From NCBI RefSeq assembly GCF_030052815.1, contig NC_079503.1:44434735-44498734 (forward strand): a stretch of 64,000 nt of DNA, given 5' to 3'. The stretch is from Hevea brasiliensis. Its lineage: Eukaryota > Streptophyta > Magnoliopsida > Malpighiales > Euphorbiaceae. The position numbers were made by a program, and so were the translations under genes. Below the pieces are notes generated by a model. That model was not told the origin of the DNA and did no database searches. It was given only the letters and a program-made list of their open reading frames with translations. Positions 37,288 through 49,199 of the stretch are shown piece after piece. The first letter of the stretch is position 1; each line of letters begins with the position of its first letter.

Positions 37288-39183
37288 ATGGCATCCTCGA
37301 GTCAGTCGGCAGGAGAAGTTCTTAAATCAGAATAGAATGCTAAACCATGGCCCAAAAATAATTCAGTGTCCCCACACAGTGATATTAGCTCATTACCTCC
37401 ATTGGACCTGAACAAGATTAAAGTCAGAATGAACAGTCTCGAGGGTTTGACCAATGGTTGGAAGTCATTTTCTGATCAGGCCAAAGCACAATTTGAGAAG
37501 AAATATGGGAGGATTGCAACCTTGATGCGAGTTAAAGTTTAAGTCCCGGCACTAAAGGCCATGTTGTCTGTTTGGAACCCTAAGTTTGGAGTGTTCTCTT
37601 TCAACGACATCGATACTGCTCCCACTATGGAAGAATATCAAGCATTGCTAGAAATTCCTTATGCGACACAGAATCGGATCTACCTACACCTCAAGCATAG
37701 GCAGACCTGGAAACGGTTCGCACATATGTTGGGAATTCCACCAGAAGAAGCAAAGGCTAGGGAAACTGTCAAAGGAAACACGCATGGATGGTATTGGACA
37801 TATCTCAAGAAGGGGTTGGATCAATGCATCCAAGATGAACAGTGGGATCAAGCTTCATTGATGCTCGCTTTAGCAATTTACGATTTGATCTTGTTCCCTG
37901 GACCTCCCGGAATCATAACTTGCAGCGTTGTGGAAATGTTCTGGGCAGTAGAAAAATAGAAGGTCAATCCAGTACCGGCAATTCTTGCCGAGACTTTCTT
38001 ATCCCTTACTTATTGCAGACAACAAGGCAAGGGATCCATTAAATGTTGTTCTCAGTTGTTGCACCTCTGGATCATTAGTCATATGTGTCCTGTGGAGACG
38101 AAGGGATTAACTTGGTATCTTGACCAGCCTCTCATCGAGAAAATGACCCAATTGGTAACCAGCCCGAAGGATGAGCCGCAGTGGCAAGAACGCATTTTGA
38201 GCTTCAATAGCCATAACTATTGTTGGAAGAAATTGTGGACGTTAAGTCAATCCATTCTGATCAGCACAGGAAACAATCAATCAGTATCCCTAATCGGAGT
38301 GACTGGATACACAAGTTACACTCCGGCCTTAGTAATGAGGCAATTCGGCTCAACACAGTTCAGATTCAATACAGAAGAATACCACCAAGGTCATTTCTAC
38401 CATGAGCTCAAGGAAGAGGAAGGGTTGAAAATAGCTCGCAAATCTTGGGAAAACGTCACTCTGATGGAAAGGTCGCCCAAAGGCTCGAGTGCCACAAGCG
38501 ATTATCTTAAATGGAGGGCTGACAGGGATCAAGAACACTTGGCTAGAGATCCAACAAAATTCGAAGACAACGACCCTCGCCAAAGTGTCCTATCAGAAGA
38601 AGCTAATAATCATCTAGCTGACTCACTACAGAAGGCAAACACCGAGAATTCGCAACTGCAAGAACAAATAAAACAGTTGGAGGATCAACGGCAGAACCTT
38701 AAAAGAAAAGTAAGAAGACTCAGGGAAGAGGCAAGAACCGAAAAGATGGGCTTCGAAGAGCAAGAGGCACGGTGGGAAAAGGAAAAAGACTCTCTCCAAG
38801 CTCTGGTAAAAGAAGTAGAAGTACAGAATAGTAAGCTTCAGGAAAAAATGAAATACCAAGATATACTCGTAGAATAGTATAAACAAGAAAACAAAAAGAA
38901 GAAGCTCGAATTAAAGGAACAGGCACTACTTATTAACGATATTCTAAAAGAATGTGCTAAGGAAAGAAAGGAAAAAGAAAGACAAGCCGCTCTCTATCGA
39001 GAGCTGAAAGAGAATGTTGACCAGCTGGAGAGAATGATAGAACAGGGAAAACAAGAGCTCCTACCTGAATCCGAGTATGCTCTGAAAGCGTTCGATCCTG
39101 CCAAACAAGAAGAAAGGTTATACGAGTATCTCAGAAAATGTCATCTCATTATAAAGAACCTCCCTGAGCTTAGGCCAATGTAA
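37288..39183 (+). pseudogene. Ogre ORF1 protein (DUF7745-like domain, coiled coil)
   Basis: Extra ORF upstream of gag, of unknown function, typical of Ogre elements. The ATG at 37288 (MASSSQSAGEV) and the stop at 39181-39183 are in one frame of about 631 codons. Four in-frame stops break it: 37333, 37540, 37957 and 38875. The N-terminal two-thirds resembles the plant DUF7745 domain (LSVWNPKFGVFSFNDIDTAP, TMEEYQALLEIP, LALAIYDLILFPGPPGII, NPVPAILAETFLSLTYCRQQ, VSLIGVTGYTSYTPALVMRQ). The C-terminal third (from about 38590) is a strongly charged Glu/Lys/Gln-rich coiled coil. The domain match is from memory of the family. The many stops suggest it was lost before, or faster than, pol. Confidence 0.82.
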
Positions 39184-39613
39184 AGAATGTTGTGTACAAA
39201 TTATTCAGTTAATAGAATGATGTTTGGGCCATTGTTTAACAAAATGATGAATGAATAGTATAACTCCCGTAGGAACCCCCTCGCTAGGGTTATGCGAAAA
39301 ATTGGATGTGCCATATGGACAGATATCATAGATGCGCATTCAATCCAGTCATTCACAGTCAGACTATCGAATGATGCCATGATGAAATTGATACAATCAT
39401 CCCTTTGCAGATTTCATTTCGGCTCTCAAATGCCACTGTATCCTTCGTCCGAACTAGGACCTTTAGTTTTTTTTACGAAATTCAAAATTCACTAAAAGCT
39501 TTTTATTTATCTCCCTACAAACAATCAACATTGCTTCGAACAAAGCAAGTCTGACCAAGCACACGGTTCAACCCAAGCAAGTGTACTTAACAAGATCCCG
39601 AACAAAGAAGATA
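39184..39613 (+). other. Spacer between ORF1 and gag
   Basis: About 430 bases. The gag frame is already open without an ATG before 39614 (through GTG at 39581), so a start upstream or by another route cannot be excluded. Confidence 0.55.
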
Positions 39614-42600
39614 ATGGAAGATCAGGAACAAGTACAGAACTTACAAGGGCAAGTATCCAAGTTGAAAGACCAGGTCTTAGAACTCATGAGGCTAATAAGG
39701 GAGATGTCACAAAATAAACCAGCTTCAGAACCTAACCTACCACTACCTCCTCCACCACCTACAACAATGGATCCTCATCAGGCTTCAACCTCCTTCACCT
39801 TTCAGTCACCTATCCCGGATCCGACAATCACTGTCAATCCAGCTACCATAAATAATGACTTACCTTTCTCCCATTACACAGTCGTCTCAAATGCCGACCC
39901 ATACCCTTCAATACTAATTCCTCCAGTTTACTCCGCCCCTCATTTCCCAACTAGGGAAGCATTTCATGCAGTAGGGGGAGAAAGTAAGACCAGGGAAAAT
40001 GAGAAGCTGTCTACTCTGGAAGAAAGATTAAGAGCAATAGAGGGGCTAAACATGTATGGTTCAGTCGATGTGGCATCACTTAGATTGGTGCCAGATGTAG
40101 TGGTGCCACCCAAATTCAAAGTCCCGGATTTCGATAAGTATACCGGGAACTCAGATCCCCGCATTCACCTGGCAACCTACATTGCCAAAATGTCTGCCTT
40201 GACAGAAGATGACAGACTTCTCGTTCACTTCTTTCATGAGAGCCTCTCTGGAGCAGCCCTGAAATGGTGTATACAGTTGGATAGGAGCAAACTACGCTCC
40301 TGGAAGGATTTAGCTGATGCCTTCTTAAAGCAATATAAATTTAACTGTGATGTGGCTCCCACAAGGAGGGACCTTCAAAACCTGGTGCAGAGAGACAGGG
40401 AAAGATTCAAGGAATATGCCCAAAGATGGAGGGAGAAGGCTGCAGAAGTATATCCTCTAGTAACCAACAATGAACTATGCTCCCTGTTCATCGAAACATT
40501 GAAGGCTCCTTATTTCAATCTGATGATTGGGAATACCTCCAACAGCTTCTCGGATATCATCCAAGCGGGTGAGAGAATTGAGGCCAACTTAAGGATGGGA
40601 CGACTACAGGAGTTGGCCGAGAACCTTGTGAAGAAAACTACCAGTTTTGGCAAGAAAAAGGAGGGTGATGTGCATTCCATCACCCAGCAGAACAATTATT
40701 CACCACTTCCCCAAAATAACTACTGGCCGTATCTTCCCCCTCATGGCCAAACAGTTGCCAACATTCCACCTCCTTTCCCAAATTATCCACACCCTCGCCC
40801 ACAGTATCCTCCACCTACAAATTACCAACCCAGACCGCCTCCTCCACCTACCCAACCCAGGCCACCTCAAAATAATCTCAGACCACCAAGAAACCCTGAT
40901 CCACCCCTTCCCCTCCCACTTAGTGAAATATACCGATACCTCATCGGTATAAACTAAATAGTATCGGTTCCTCTGGACCCAAGTCAGCCACCATACCCCA
41001 GGTGGTATGATGCCATCGCCCATTGTGAATATCATGGAGGGGCACAAGGTCATTCAACTGACAACTGCGGGGCACTCAGAGGGAGAGTGCACGCTTTAAT
41101 TAGAAATGGGTGGTTGAAGATTGAGGGGAATGGTTCCCTCCCCAATGTTACCTCAAACCCATTGCCCAATCATAATGCGGGCAATGGCGTAAATATGATA
41201 GAGTCTGGCAGAGAAGGGTCGACACCAGAGGTAGACAAGCTGATTCCTCACTTCGAGGAAATTTTTGCCATGGCAGTGAGGGAAGGTTACCTTTGCCCTC
41301 AGGTATCAGGATCAGAAAAGGGTACGGGATGTTCTTACCATGGAGGGGCAGCTGATCATGAGCTGCAAGACTGTGAGGAATTCCGACAAAAGGTCCAGAA
41401 CTTGCTGTCCCTCAAAATTTTAAGATGCCAAAGGAGATCGAAAGTGGAGGGCGAAGTAAATATCGCCAGGATCGGCCAGAATACCTCAACCCCCAATCCT
41501 AGATTAACCTTCTCTGCCCCCAATGCCCCAACGCCACCACCACCAGTAATAGTCATCCGGACCCCGCCTCAGCTCCCTGTCACAAATACCCATGCCATAC
41601 CTTGGAATTATAACTTCCAAGTTTTTGCTCAAGGAGCGTCGAGCAGTACGTCGGCTCCTAATCTTGCTTCACCACCGATACCTCCAAAATCGTGCTTCAC
41701 TCCCCATGAGCACTTCAGAATGACTTACGCTGGACCTATTAGCAATACAACTCCCCAACCTAACCCTCAGCCCGTCGCTACCACTAAATCCTCCCCACCT
41801 GAGCAAGAAATCGAGTTTATAACTCGAAGTGGGAGATGTTACGGGAACGAAGAGAAAGAAAATAAAAAAGGGAAAGTAAAAATGGGAGAGTCACATAAGA
41901 ATACAGAGGAGGAGGTTGAGAAAACGGAGGAAGTAGAACCTACCGGACCAAGAGAGGAAGAGGAGCTGCTGCTTCAAATAATGAAGCAAAGTGAGTATGA
42001 TGTGGTGGAACAGTTAAGGAAGACTCCTGCCCGAATTTCACTGTTAACACTAATTCTGAGCTTAGAGGTGCACCGTCAAGCCTTGCAGAAAATCCTGGAT
42101 CAGGCCTTTGTGAACCCCGACATCACACCGGGGCAGTTTGAGAAGATAGTGGGACAAATCCAGGTGTCCAGTTTTGTCACCTTTTCTGAAGAAGAAATAG
42201 ACCCTGCAGGCTTAACGCACACTAAAGCCCTACATATAACAGTGAAGTGTAAAGGTTGTATAGTGGCCAAGGTCCTTATTGATAATGGATCAGCCCTCAA
42301 TGTACTGCCGAGTGCCACCTTGGCTAGGCTGCCAGTTGACCAATCAAAAATACGTCAAAGTGCTATGGTGGTAAGAGCCTTTGACGGTACAAGGAGAGAA
42401 ATACGGGAGACATTGATTTGCCCCTCCAAATTGGCGCATGCACCTTCAATGTCACATTCCAAGTGATGAACATTGAACCAGCCTACACGATGTTGCTGGG
42501 GAGGCCATGGATCCATTCAGCGAATGCCGTTCCCTCAACTCTGCATCAGAAGATAAAGTATATCATGGACGGCAAAATCATCATGGTGAAAGGGGAAGAA

Positions 42601-43127
42601 GCCATATTGTTCACCAAGCCACAATCACTTCCTTATGTGAAAGCGGCTGAGGAGTCATTGGAAAGCTCCTTCTAGGCCCTCGAACTACAAGAAAATGTTT
42701 CAAGAAATGAAGGGGCTATGGCTATGGTAGCCAAAGTGATGTCGAGGAATGTGTATGAAGAGGGCAAAGGCCTAGGTGCCGCGTTACAAGGGATTGTTAA
42801 ACCTATACCAGCTATCCAGAAGGTGGGCCGTTGTGGTTTGGGTTATGAGGAAGATGCCCTCATGGATGGGCGATTCTGGTTGAGCAACAGACTTCGGGAT
42901 CAGAGATTCGATCAGAAAGTCAGGAAAATAAAGGAAGTCCCGAGGATCACTGAAGTCTTCACTAAACCAGTCATTGAAGATCCGGCAGATGTGGAAGAAT
43001 CACTTGATGAACCATCCATCGATGTCATCCACCTGGATTCCTTATATGAGGCTCTGGTCTCGCCAATGGCTGAGGGGCAGGAACTAGACAACTGGACAGC
43101 AGAGGACATCCCTGTACTTAATTTTGA
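39614..43127 (+). pseudogene. Ogre gag-protease (exon 1), one stop-frameshift-stop series
   Basis: Gag and aspartic protease of the element. The ATG at 39614 (MEDQEQVQ) opens a coiled-coil N-terminus, a Pro-rich linker, and a retrotrans_gag core (VPDFDKYTGNSDPRIHL, LSGAALKWCIQLD, WKDLADAFLKQYKFN, RERFKEYAQRWREKA). Two Cys/His clusters follow (CEYHGGAQGHSTDNC near 41025, CSYHGGAADHELQDC near 41335). The protease active site VLIDNGSALNVLP has its Asp codon at 42281-42283, and LLGRPWIH follows. Lesions: stop TAA 40955-40957, a one-base frameshift near 42405, and stop TAG 42673-42675. The segment ends IPVLNF with a donor-like GTAAAG at 43128, just before a stop. Confidence 0.87.
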
Positions 43128-43304
43128 GTAAAGTACCTTTGGTTATCTACACTTGATCATTTTGTCCATGGTGGCAAGTGTAACATTGTAAATGGACCCT
43201 TTTCTTATGTCATAAATCTTAATGAATTAATAGCGCATTTTATATCCGATTCTCTTTCCATTTGAATTCCATCCTTATAATATATTCTATTTTCGTTAAT
43301 TCAG
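43128..43304 (+). other. Predicted intron between protease and RT (177 bp)
   Basis: Donor GA|GTAAAG at 43128 and acceptor TTCGTTAATTCAG|G ending at 43304, with a pyrimidine-rich run before it. Splicing removes the stops at 43129 and 43297 and joins the two frames exactly (codon split GA+G, phase 2), giving NFE followed by TIHQL. Ogre elements are known to carry a spliced intron at this position. Splicing itself is inferred here. Confidence 0.8.
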
Positions 43305-46300
43305 GACCATTCATCAATTAACACCCAATAATTCAATAGACTCAGGAATTCCTCTGGTTAATTTTGAAATCCCCATAACTGCCATTACTTCAAGTGATTC
43401 TGAGGTAGAGCTCATAGAAGAAAGGGATGAAAGGGATGAACCTTCCCTAGTGCCTTGTGGAGATGAAACGCGCACCATAAACTTAGGCACGGAAGAAGTG
43501 AAAAGGGAACTTAAGGTTGTGAAGAGTGAAGAATTGGGAGATATGATCAGTTTGCTCAAAGAATTCCTGGATGTATTTTCATGGAGCTATGACGATATGA
43601 TTGGTTTGGACCCCCAGATAGTAAAGCACAAAATTCCCCTAATTCCGGGGACAATCCCGGTAAAGCAGAAGCTAAGAAGAATGAATCCGAACACACTGCT
43701 CAAAGTTAGGGATGAAGTCAAGAAACAATATGATGTTGGGTTCCTGGAAGTAGTCAAATATCCCCAATGGATAGCTAACGTTGTCCCGGTAATGAAGAAG
43801 GATGGGAGAGTCAGGGTATGCGTTGACTATAGGGATCTTAATAAAGTAAGCTTGAAAGATGATTTCCCACTTCCTCACATTGATGTGTTAGTAGACAATG
43901 CTGCAGGATTGGGCAGGTGTTCATGTATCGATGGGGCATCTGGGTACAATCAAATCCCAATGGATGAGGGAGACAAGGAGAAAACTGCTTTTATCACTCA
44001 ATGGGGGGTATTTTGTTATCGAGTCATGCCTTTCGGATTAAAGAATGCTGGAGCCACCTACCAACACACCATGGTCACATTATTCCACGATATGATGCAT
44101 AAAGAAGTGGAGGTGTACGTGGATGATATGATCATCAAATCCCGGGGAGAGGAGAGCCATGTACAGGTGATGAGGAAAGTATTCGAGAGACTCAGGAAAT
44201 ATCAGCTGAAACTGAACCCTGTCAAGTGCATATTCAGAGCTAGATCTGGGAAGTTGTTGGGATTCATAGTGAGTGAGAAGGGAATTGAAGTTGATCCAGA
44301 TAAAGTTCGAGCCATTCAAGTGATGCCATCCCCAAAAACAGAAAGGGAGGTGCGCAGTTTCTTGGGGAAGTTGAACTACATATCAAGGTTTATTTCCAAT
44401 CTCACCGCTAAAGCTGAGCCTATTTTTAGACTACTCCGAAAGAACAACACCACCCAATGGGATTCAGTTTGTCAAGAGGCTTTCGAGAAAATCAAGCAGT
44501 ACCTGTCTAACCCACCAGTATTGGTTCCGCCGGTGGCAGGAAGGCCTCTGATCCTGTATATGGCCTTCCAACAAAGCTCAATGGGATGCGTTTTGGGGCA
44601 ACATGATGATACCGGCCGGAAGGAGAGAGCTATTTATTACCTGAGCAAAAAGTTCAATGAGTGTGAGTCAAGGTATTCTTTCCTAGAGAAAACCTGCTAC
44701 GCGTTAGCCTGGACAACGAATCGCCTCAAGCACTACATGTTGAATCACAAGACATGGCTCATTTCCAGAATGGATCCTATTAAGTATGTATTCGACAGCC
44801 CACTCGTGCCAGGAAGAATAGCCAAGTGGCAGGTCATACTATCCCAATATGACATTGTCTATATGACCCAGAAAGCGGTAAAAGTTAGTATAATCACTGA
44901 TCTCTTAGCAGAAAACCCTATCCAGGATTATGAAGCTCTGGATTTTGAGTTCCCTGATGAGCATATTAACGAAGTAGACTGCGAAGAAGAAGAGCCAATT
45001 GATGTATGGGAAATGTATTTTGACGGAGCTGTCAATTTGTCCCGTAATGGAATCGGAGCTGTATTGGTATCCCCGGATGGGAAACATTTTCCGATAGCTA
45101 TCAAGTTGAGGTTCGACTGCACCAATAATGTCGCAGAATATGAAGCTTGTGTGATGGGTCTACAAGCTGCTATCGAAATGAAGGTCAGGAAATTGGAGGT
45201 ATATGGAGACTCAGCCCTGATCATTTATCAAGTCAAGGGAGAATGGCAAACCAAGGATCCGAAGCTAATCCCATATCAGAAGTACTTGCTGGAATTGACT
45301 AAGAAATTTGAGGAAATCTCTTTCACTCACCTTAGTCGAGACAAGAATCAATTTGCAGATGCCTTGGCCACCTTGGCTGTTATGGCTCAAATGGAAGAAG
45401 GGCAGATGACTCAGGTATTAAAGATTAAAGCAAGGAATGAGCCGGCCTACTGCTTCATGATCGAAGAAGAACCTGATGGTAAACCTTGGTATCATGACAT
45501 CCTGGTTTACATCAGAACTAGAGAATTCCCCTCAGGGGCGAGCAAAAACGAAAAGAGGATGATTCGGAGACTAGCATTGGGATACTTCCCTAGTGGAGAA
45601 ATTCTATACAAAAGGAGCTCCAACGGTGAATTGTTGAGATATGTGGATGCGAAGGAGGCAAAGAGAATCCTTTTCGAGGCTCATGAGGGAAACTGTGCAA
45701 CCCATACCAATGGGCATATGATGGCTAAGCAAATCATGCGACGGGGATATTTTTGGACTACCATGGAGAAGGATTGCGTCGAGTATTTCCGGAAGTTCCA
45801 TAAGTGTCAAATCTATGCGGATCCAATAAATGTTCCACCTCACCAGTTGTTCAACCTCATCTCACCTTGGCCTTTCGCAATGTGGGGCATCGATGTGATT
45901 GGTCCCATCAACCCTAAAGCATCCAACGGGCATAGATTTATCCTGGTAGCCATCGACTATTTTTCTAAATGGGTCGAAGCAACATCATATGCTCACATTA
46001 CGCAGAACACATTTCTCAAATTCCTCAGAAATAATATCATCTGCCGACATGGCCTCCCCAATGAAATCATCACAGACAATGCCAAGAATTTGAATGGTCC
46101 AAAGATCCAGAAGTTATGTGATCAATACAAGATTCGACACCTTAATTCCTCCCCATACCGTCCCCAGATGAATGGAGCGGTGGAAGCCGCAAACAAAAAT
46201 CTCAAAAGAATAATCCAGAAAATGACGATCACTTATAGGGATTGGCATGATATGCTCCCCTACGCCCTTCACGCATACCGAACCTCTGTAAGAACATCAA

Positions 46301-46734
46301 CTGGGGCAACTCCTTATTCGCTGGTTTATGGGATGGAGGCTGTATTACCTATCGAAGTTGAAATTCCTTCCCTAAGGATTCTAAAGGAATCGGGGATTGA
46401 TGAGTCGGAATGGATCCAGTCAAGGTTGGACCAATTAAACTTGATGGATGAGAAGAGGTTAGCAGCAGCATATCATGGGCAGTTATACCAGAGAAGAATG
46501 GCTAGGGCATTTGACAAAAGTGTTCGCCCTCGCGAATTTCAACCCGGGGACCTAGTTCTGAAGAAAGTTCTCCCGAATCAAAATGATCCCCGGGGTAAAT
46601 GGTCACCAACCTATGAAGGACCCTATGTGGTTAAAAAGGCATTTTCTGGTGGGGCCTTGATCTTAACCCACATGGACGGCGAAGAATTTCCAAGACCTGT
46701 GAATGCCAACACCGTCAAGAGATACTATGCCTAA
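43305..46734 (+). CDS. Ogre Pol: RT, RNase H, aRNase H, integrase
   Basis: Open frame of about 1140 codons from the predicted acceptor to the TAA ending at 46734 (first ATG at 43450). Domains in order: RT (VCVDYRDLNKVSLKDDFPLP; catalytic YVDD at 44116-44127); a first RNase H that looks degenerate (YYLSKKFNECESRYSFLEKT, then KTWLISRMDPIKYVF); and a second, archaeal-type RNase H with its acidic residues kept (YFDGA near 45018, NNVAEYEA, YGDSAL, NQFADALA). Integrase follows with D at 45892, D at 46075 and E at 46183, giving D,D35E. The integrase zinc finger is damaged: its third ligand is Phe (TTC at 45796) in RKFHKC where Cys is expected. Otherwise it looks functional, though the upstream gag-pro lesions prevent normal expression. 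Confidence 0.92.
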
Positions 46735-47543
46735 CAAAAAAAAAAAAAAAAAGAGTAGTGGTGAAAACCCGAAGGGGCGCTCCTAGCAAAATGTGTGAAA
46801 GAAGGTGAAAACCCTAGAAGGGCGCTTTCTATAAAATGAGTGAAGGATGAAAACCCGAAAGGGCGTCCTGAAAGAGCAAGGAAAAAAAAAAGAGAAGAAA
46901 AATCTAGGGGTGAAAACCCGAAAGGGCATCCCAAGAACCAAAAGGGAGAAATGAGGAACGGGGCATGAAACCGAGGGTGGAAATAAACCGTCATGGCATG
47001 AGGCTTCAGAGTACTTGAAATAATGGCAGTTAAGAGACTTCAAAGCTAACTACAAGGAATATGTGAGATCTATCCCTGTACCCTTTTTCTTTGAAACTGT
47101 ACCTTTTTCTTAAAACCATAATAAAGTCATACTTTATTTGCATTTAACTTCCCTCTACTCACTCTTTAATATTATCCTTCCTCAATCTCTTCATTTAATG
47201 CGCTATTAATCATTTAAAATTTTGCCATAAGATTAGGATTTGAAATTGATACCTCACATACTTTACTATGAGATTTGCAGGGAATGTCCTAAAAAAAAAA
47301 AATCTAGAGGTGAAAACCGAAAGGGCGCTTCTAGTCAAATGGACAAAAGGAAAGTGAAAACCCGCAAGGGCGCTTTTCGCAAAATAAGAAGAAAGTCAAA
47401 GGCAGAAAAGGGGCATCCGAAGAAAGGAGGTAGTAGGTTAAATCTTGTAACTCGTCCTCCATCAATCATTGGCCTTTGGGATCCTGTTAAGTATACTTCA
47501 TAGGGGAAGCACTTCTCATGTCAGGATTAGACTTGCTTTGTAA
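46735..47543 (+). other. 3' UTR segment with six hairpin motifs
   Basis: Six copies of GGTGAAAACCCGAAAGGGCG or close variants at 46760, 46804, 46845, 46909, 47309 and 47353. Each can form a short CC(C)/GG(G) stem; in three copies the loop is exactly GAAA or GCAA, the GNRA tetraloop class. A tracts and purine-rich spacers separate them. No ORF of note. Confidence 0.75.
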
Positions 47544-48520
47544 GTTGATTTTTAATTTTCAGCATTTTAAATTTCCTGTTATCAACCTCTGGTTCCTTGA
47601 TCTAAGTTGATTTTAATTTTCAGCATTTTAAATTTCCTGTTATCAACCTCTGGTTCCTTGATCTAAGTTGATTTTAATTTCCTGCATTTAAATTTCCTGT
47701 TATCAACCTCTAGTTTCTTGATCTAAGTTGATTTTAATTTTCAGCATTTTAAATTTCCTGTTATCAACCTCTGGTTCCTTGATCTAAGTTGATTTTAATT
47801 TCCTGCATTTAAATTTCCTGTTATCAACCTCTGGTTCCTTGATCTAAGTTGATTTTAATTTTCAGCATTTAAATTTTATGTTATCAACCTCTGGTTCTTT
47901 GATCTAAGTTAATTTTAATTTTTAGCATTTTAAATTTCCTGTTATCAACCTCTGGTTCCTTGATCTAAGTTGATTTTAATTTTCAGCATTTTAAATTTCC
48001 TGTTATCAACCTCTGGTTCCTTGATCTAAGTTGATTTTAATTTTCAGCATTTTAAATTTCCTGTTATCAACCCCTGGTTCCTTGATCTAAGTTGATTTTT
48101 AATTTCCTGCATTTAAATTTCCTGTTATCAACCTCTGGTTCCTTGATCTAAGTTGATTTTAATTTTCTGCATTTAAATTTCCTGTTATCAACCTCTGGTT
48201 CCTTGATCTAAGTTGATTTTAATTTTCAGCATTTTAAATTTCCTGTTATCAACTTCTAGTTCCTTGATCTAAGTTGATTTTAATTTTCAGTATTTTAAAT
48301 TTCCTGTTATCAACCTCTGGTTCCTTGATCTAAGTTGATTTTAATTTTCAGCATTTTAAATCTCCTGTTATCAACCTCTGGTTCCTTGATCTAAGTTGAT
48401 TTTGATTTTCAGCATTTTAAATTTCCTGTTAATCAACCTCTAGTTCCTTGATCCAAGTTGATTTTAATTTTCTAGCATTTTAACTTCTGTTACCAATCTC
48501 TAGGTCACTAACTTAAGTAG
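47544..48520 (+). repeat. 61-bp minisatellite in Ogre 3' UTR
   Basis: About 15-16 tandem copies of a unit of about 61 bases that starts GTTGATTTTAATTTTCAGCA and ends CTCTGGTTCCTTGATCTAA. Copies differ by few substitutions and single-base indels, and the last copies at 48455-48520 are degenerate. Ogre elements of legumes are known to carry such 3' UTR arrays, which can seed satellites elsewhere. Confidence 0.95.
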
Positions 48521-48622
48521 GCTTTAGTTTCCTAACCTTGAACACCTAATCGCCCAAAATATGCGTCTGAATCTTTACATAATTCCTACACGGGAAAATT
48601 TTTCCCTTTAATAGAAATTATG

Positions 48623-48631
48623 TAAAGAGGG
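48623..48631 (+). other. Polypurine tract of Ogre-like element
   Basis: AAAGAGGGG, followed by CAGC- and then the LTR start TGTCGACACC at 48637. It primes plus-strand DNA synthesis. Confidence 0.7.
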
Positions 48632-49199
48632 GCAGCTGTCGACACCACATTTTGGCCGATCCCTAAAATTAATAAATTTCGAAACTGATCCCCAGCACTA
48701 AGTCTCCCTTTGCCAGCCAATTACATTTCCGATCTCTCTTTACCAAACAATCACATTTTCGATCTCTCCTCAAAAGGAATCAAATCAATACTGAGTCCCC
48801 GTGTCATTTAAAGCCTCGCCGATCTCTAAAACCAATTGTCAAATCTCCTGAATAGTCAATTACATTCCCGATCTCTCTCGTCGAATCGAACCAAAGACTA
48901 GATCTTCATTTTAAAAGTTTAGGAATAATCAAGTTAAGGTTCCGATCCGGTTTAATGGCGATCCCGATCTTAAGTGCTCAAGCCAAATTTCCAATTTTAA
49001 TCAAGTCTCGTTTAGCGTTGGTTCCCTGCCAATCTCATGCTTATTGTGTTTTCCGACCTCTTACACTTAGATTAATAATCACTTTTAGTTGTTTTAATAT
49101 GCTCAGACAATCAAGTGCTTAAGTAATTTAGAGATTTTTTGATCACATCCATTCACTGAACAAAAAGGGGATTTCATTTCATATTAAAGTTTGTACAAG

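Noticed and set aside
38350..38926. Minus-strand ORFs across ORF1 of the Ogre-like element.
   Set aside because: Shadows of the coiled-coil coding region on the opposite strand.
46731..47043. Phe/Ser-rich minus-strand ORFs over the hairpin region.
   Set aside because: Reverse complement of purine-rich tandem motifs; they change with repeat number and have no domain.
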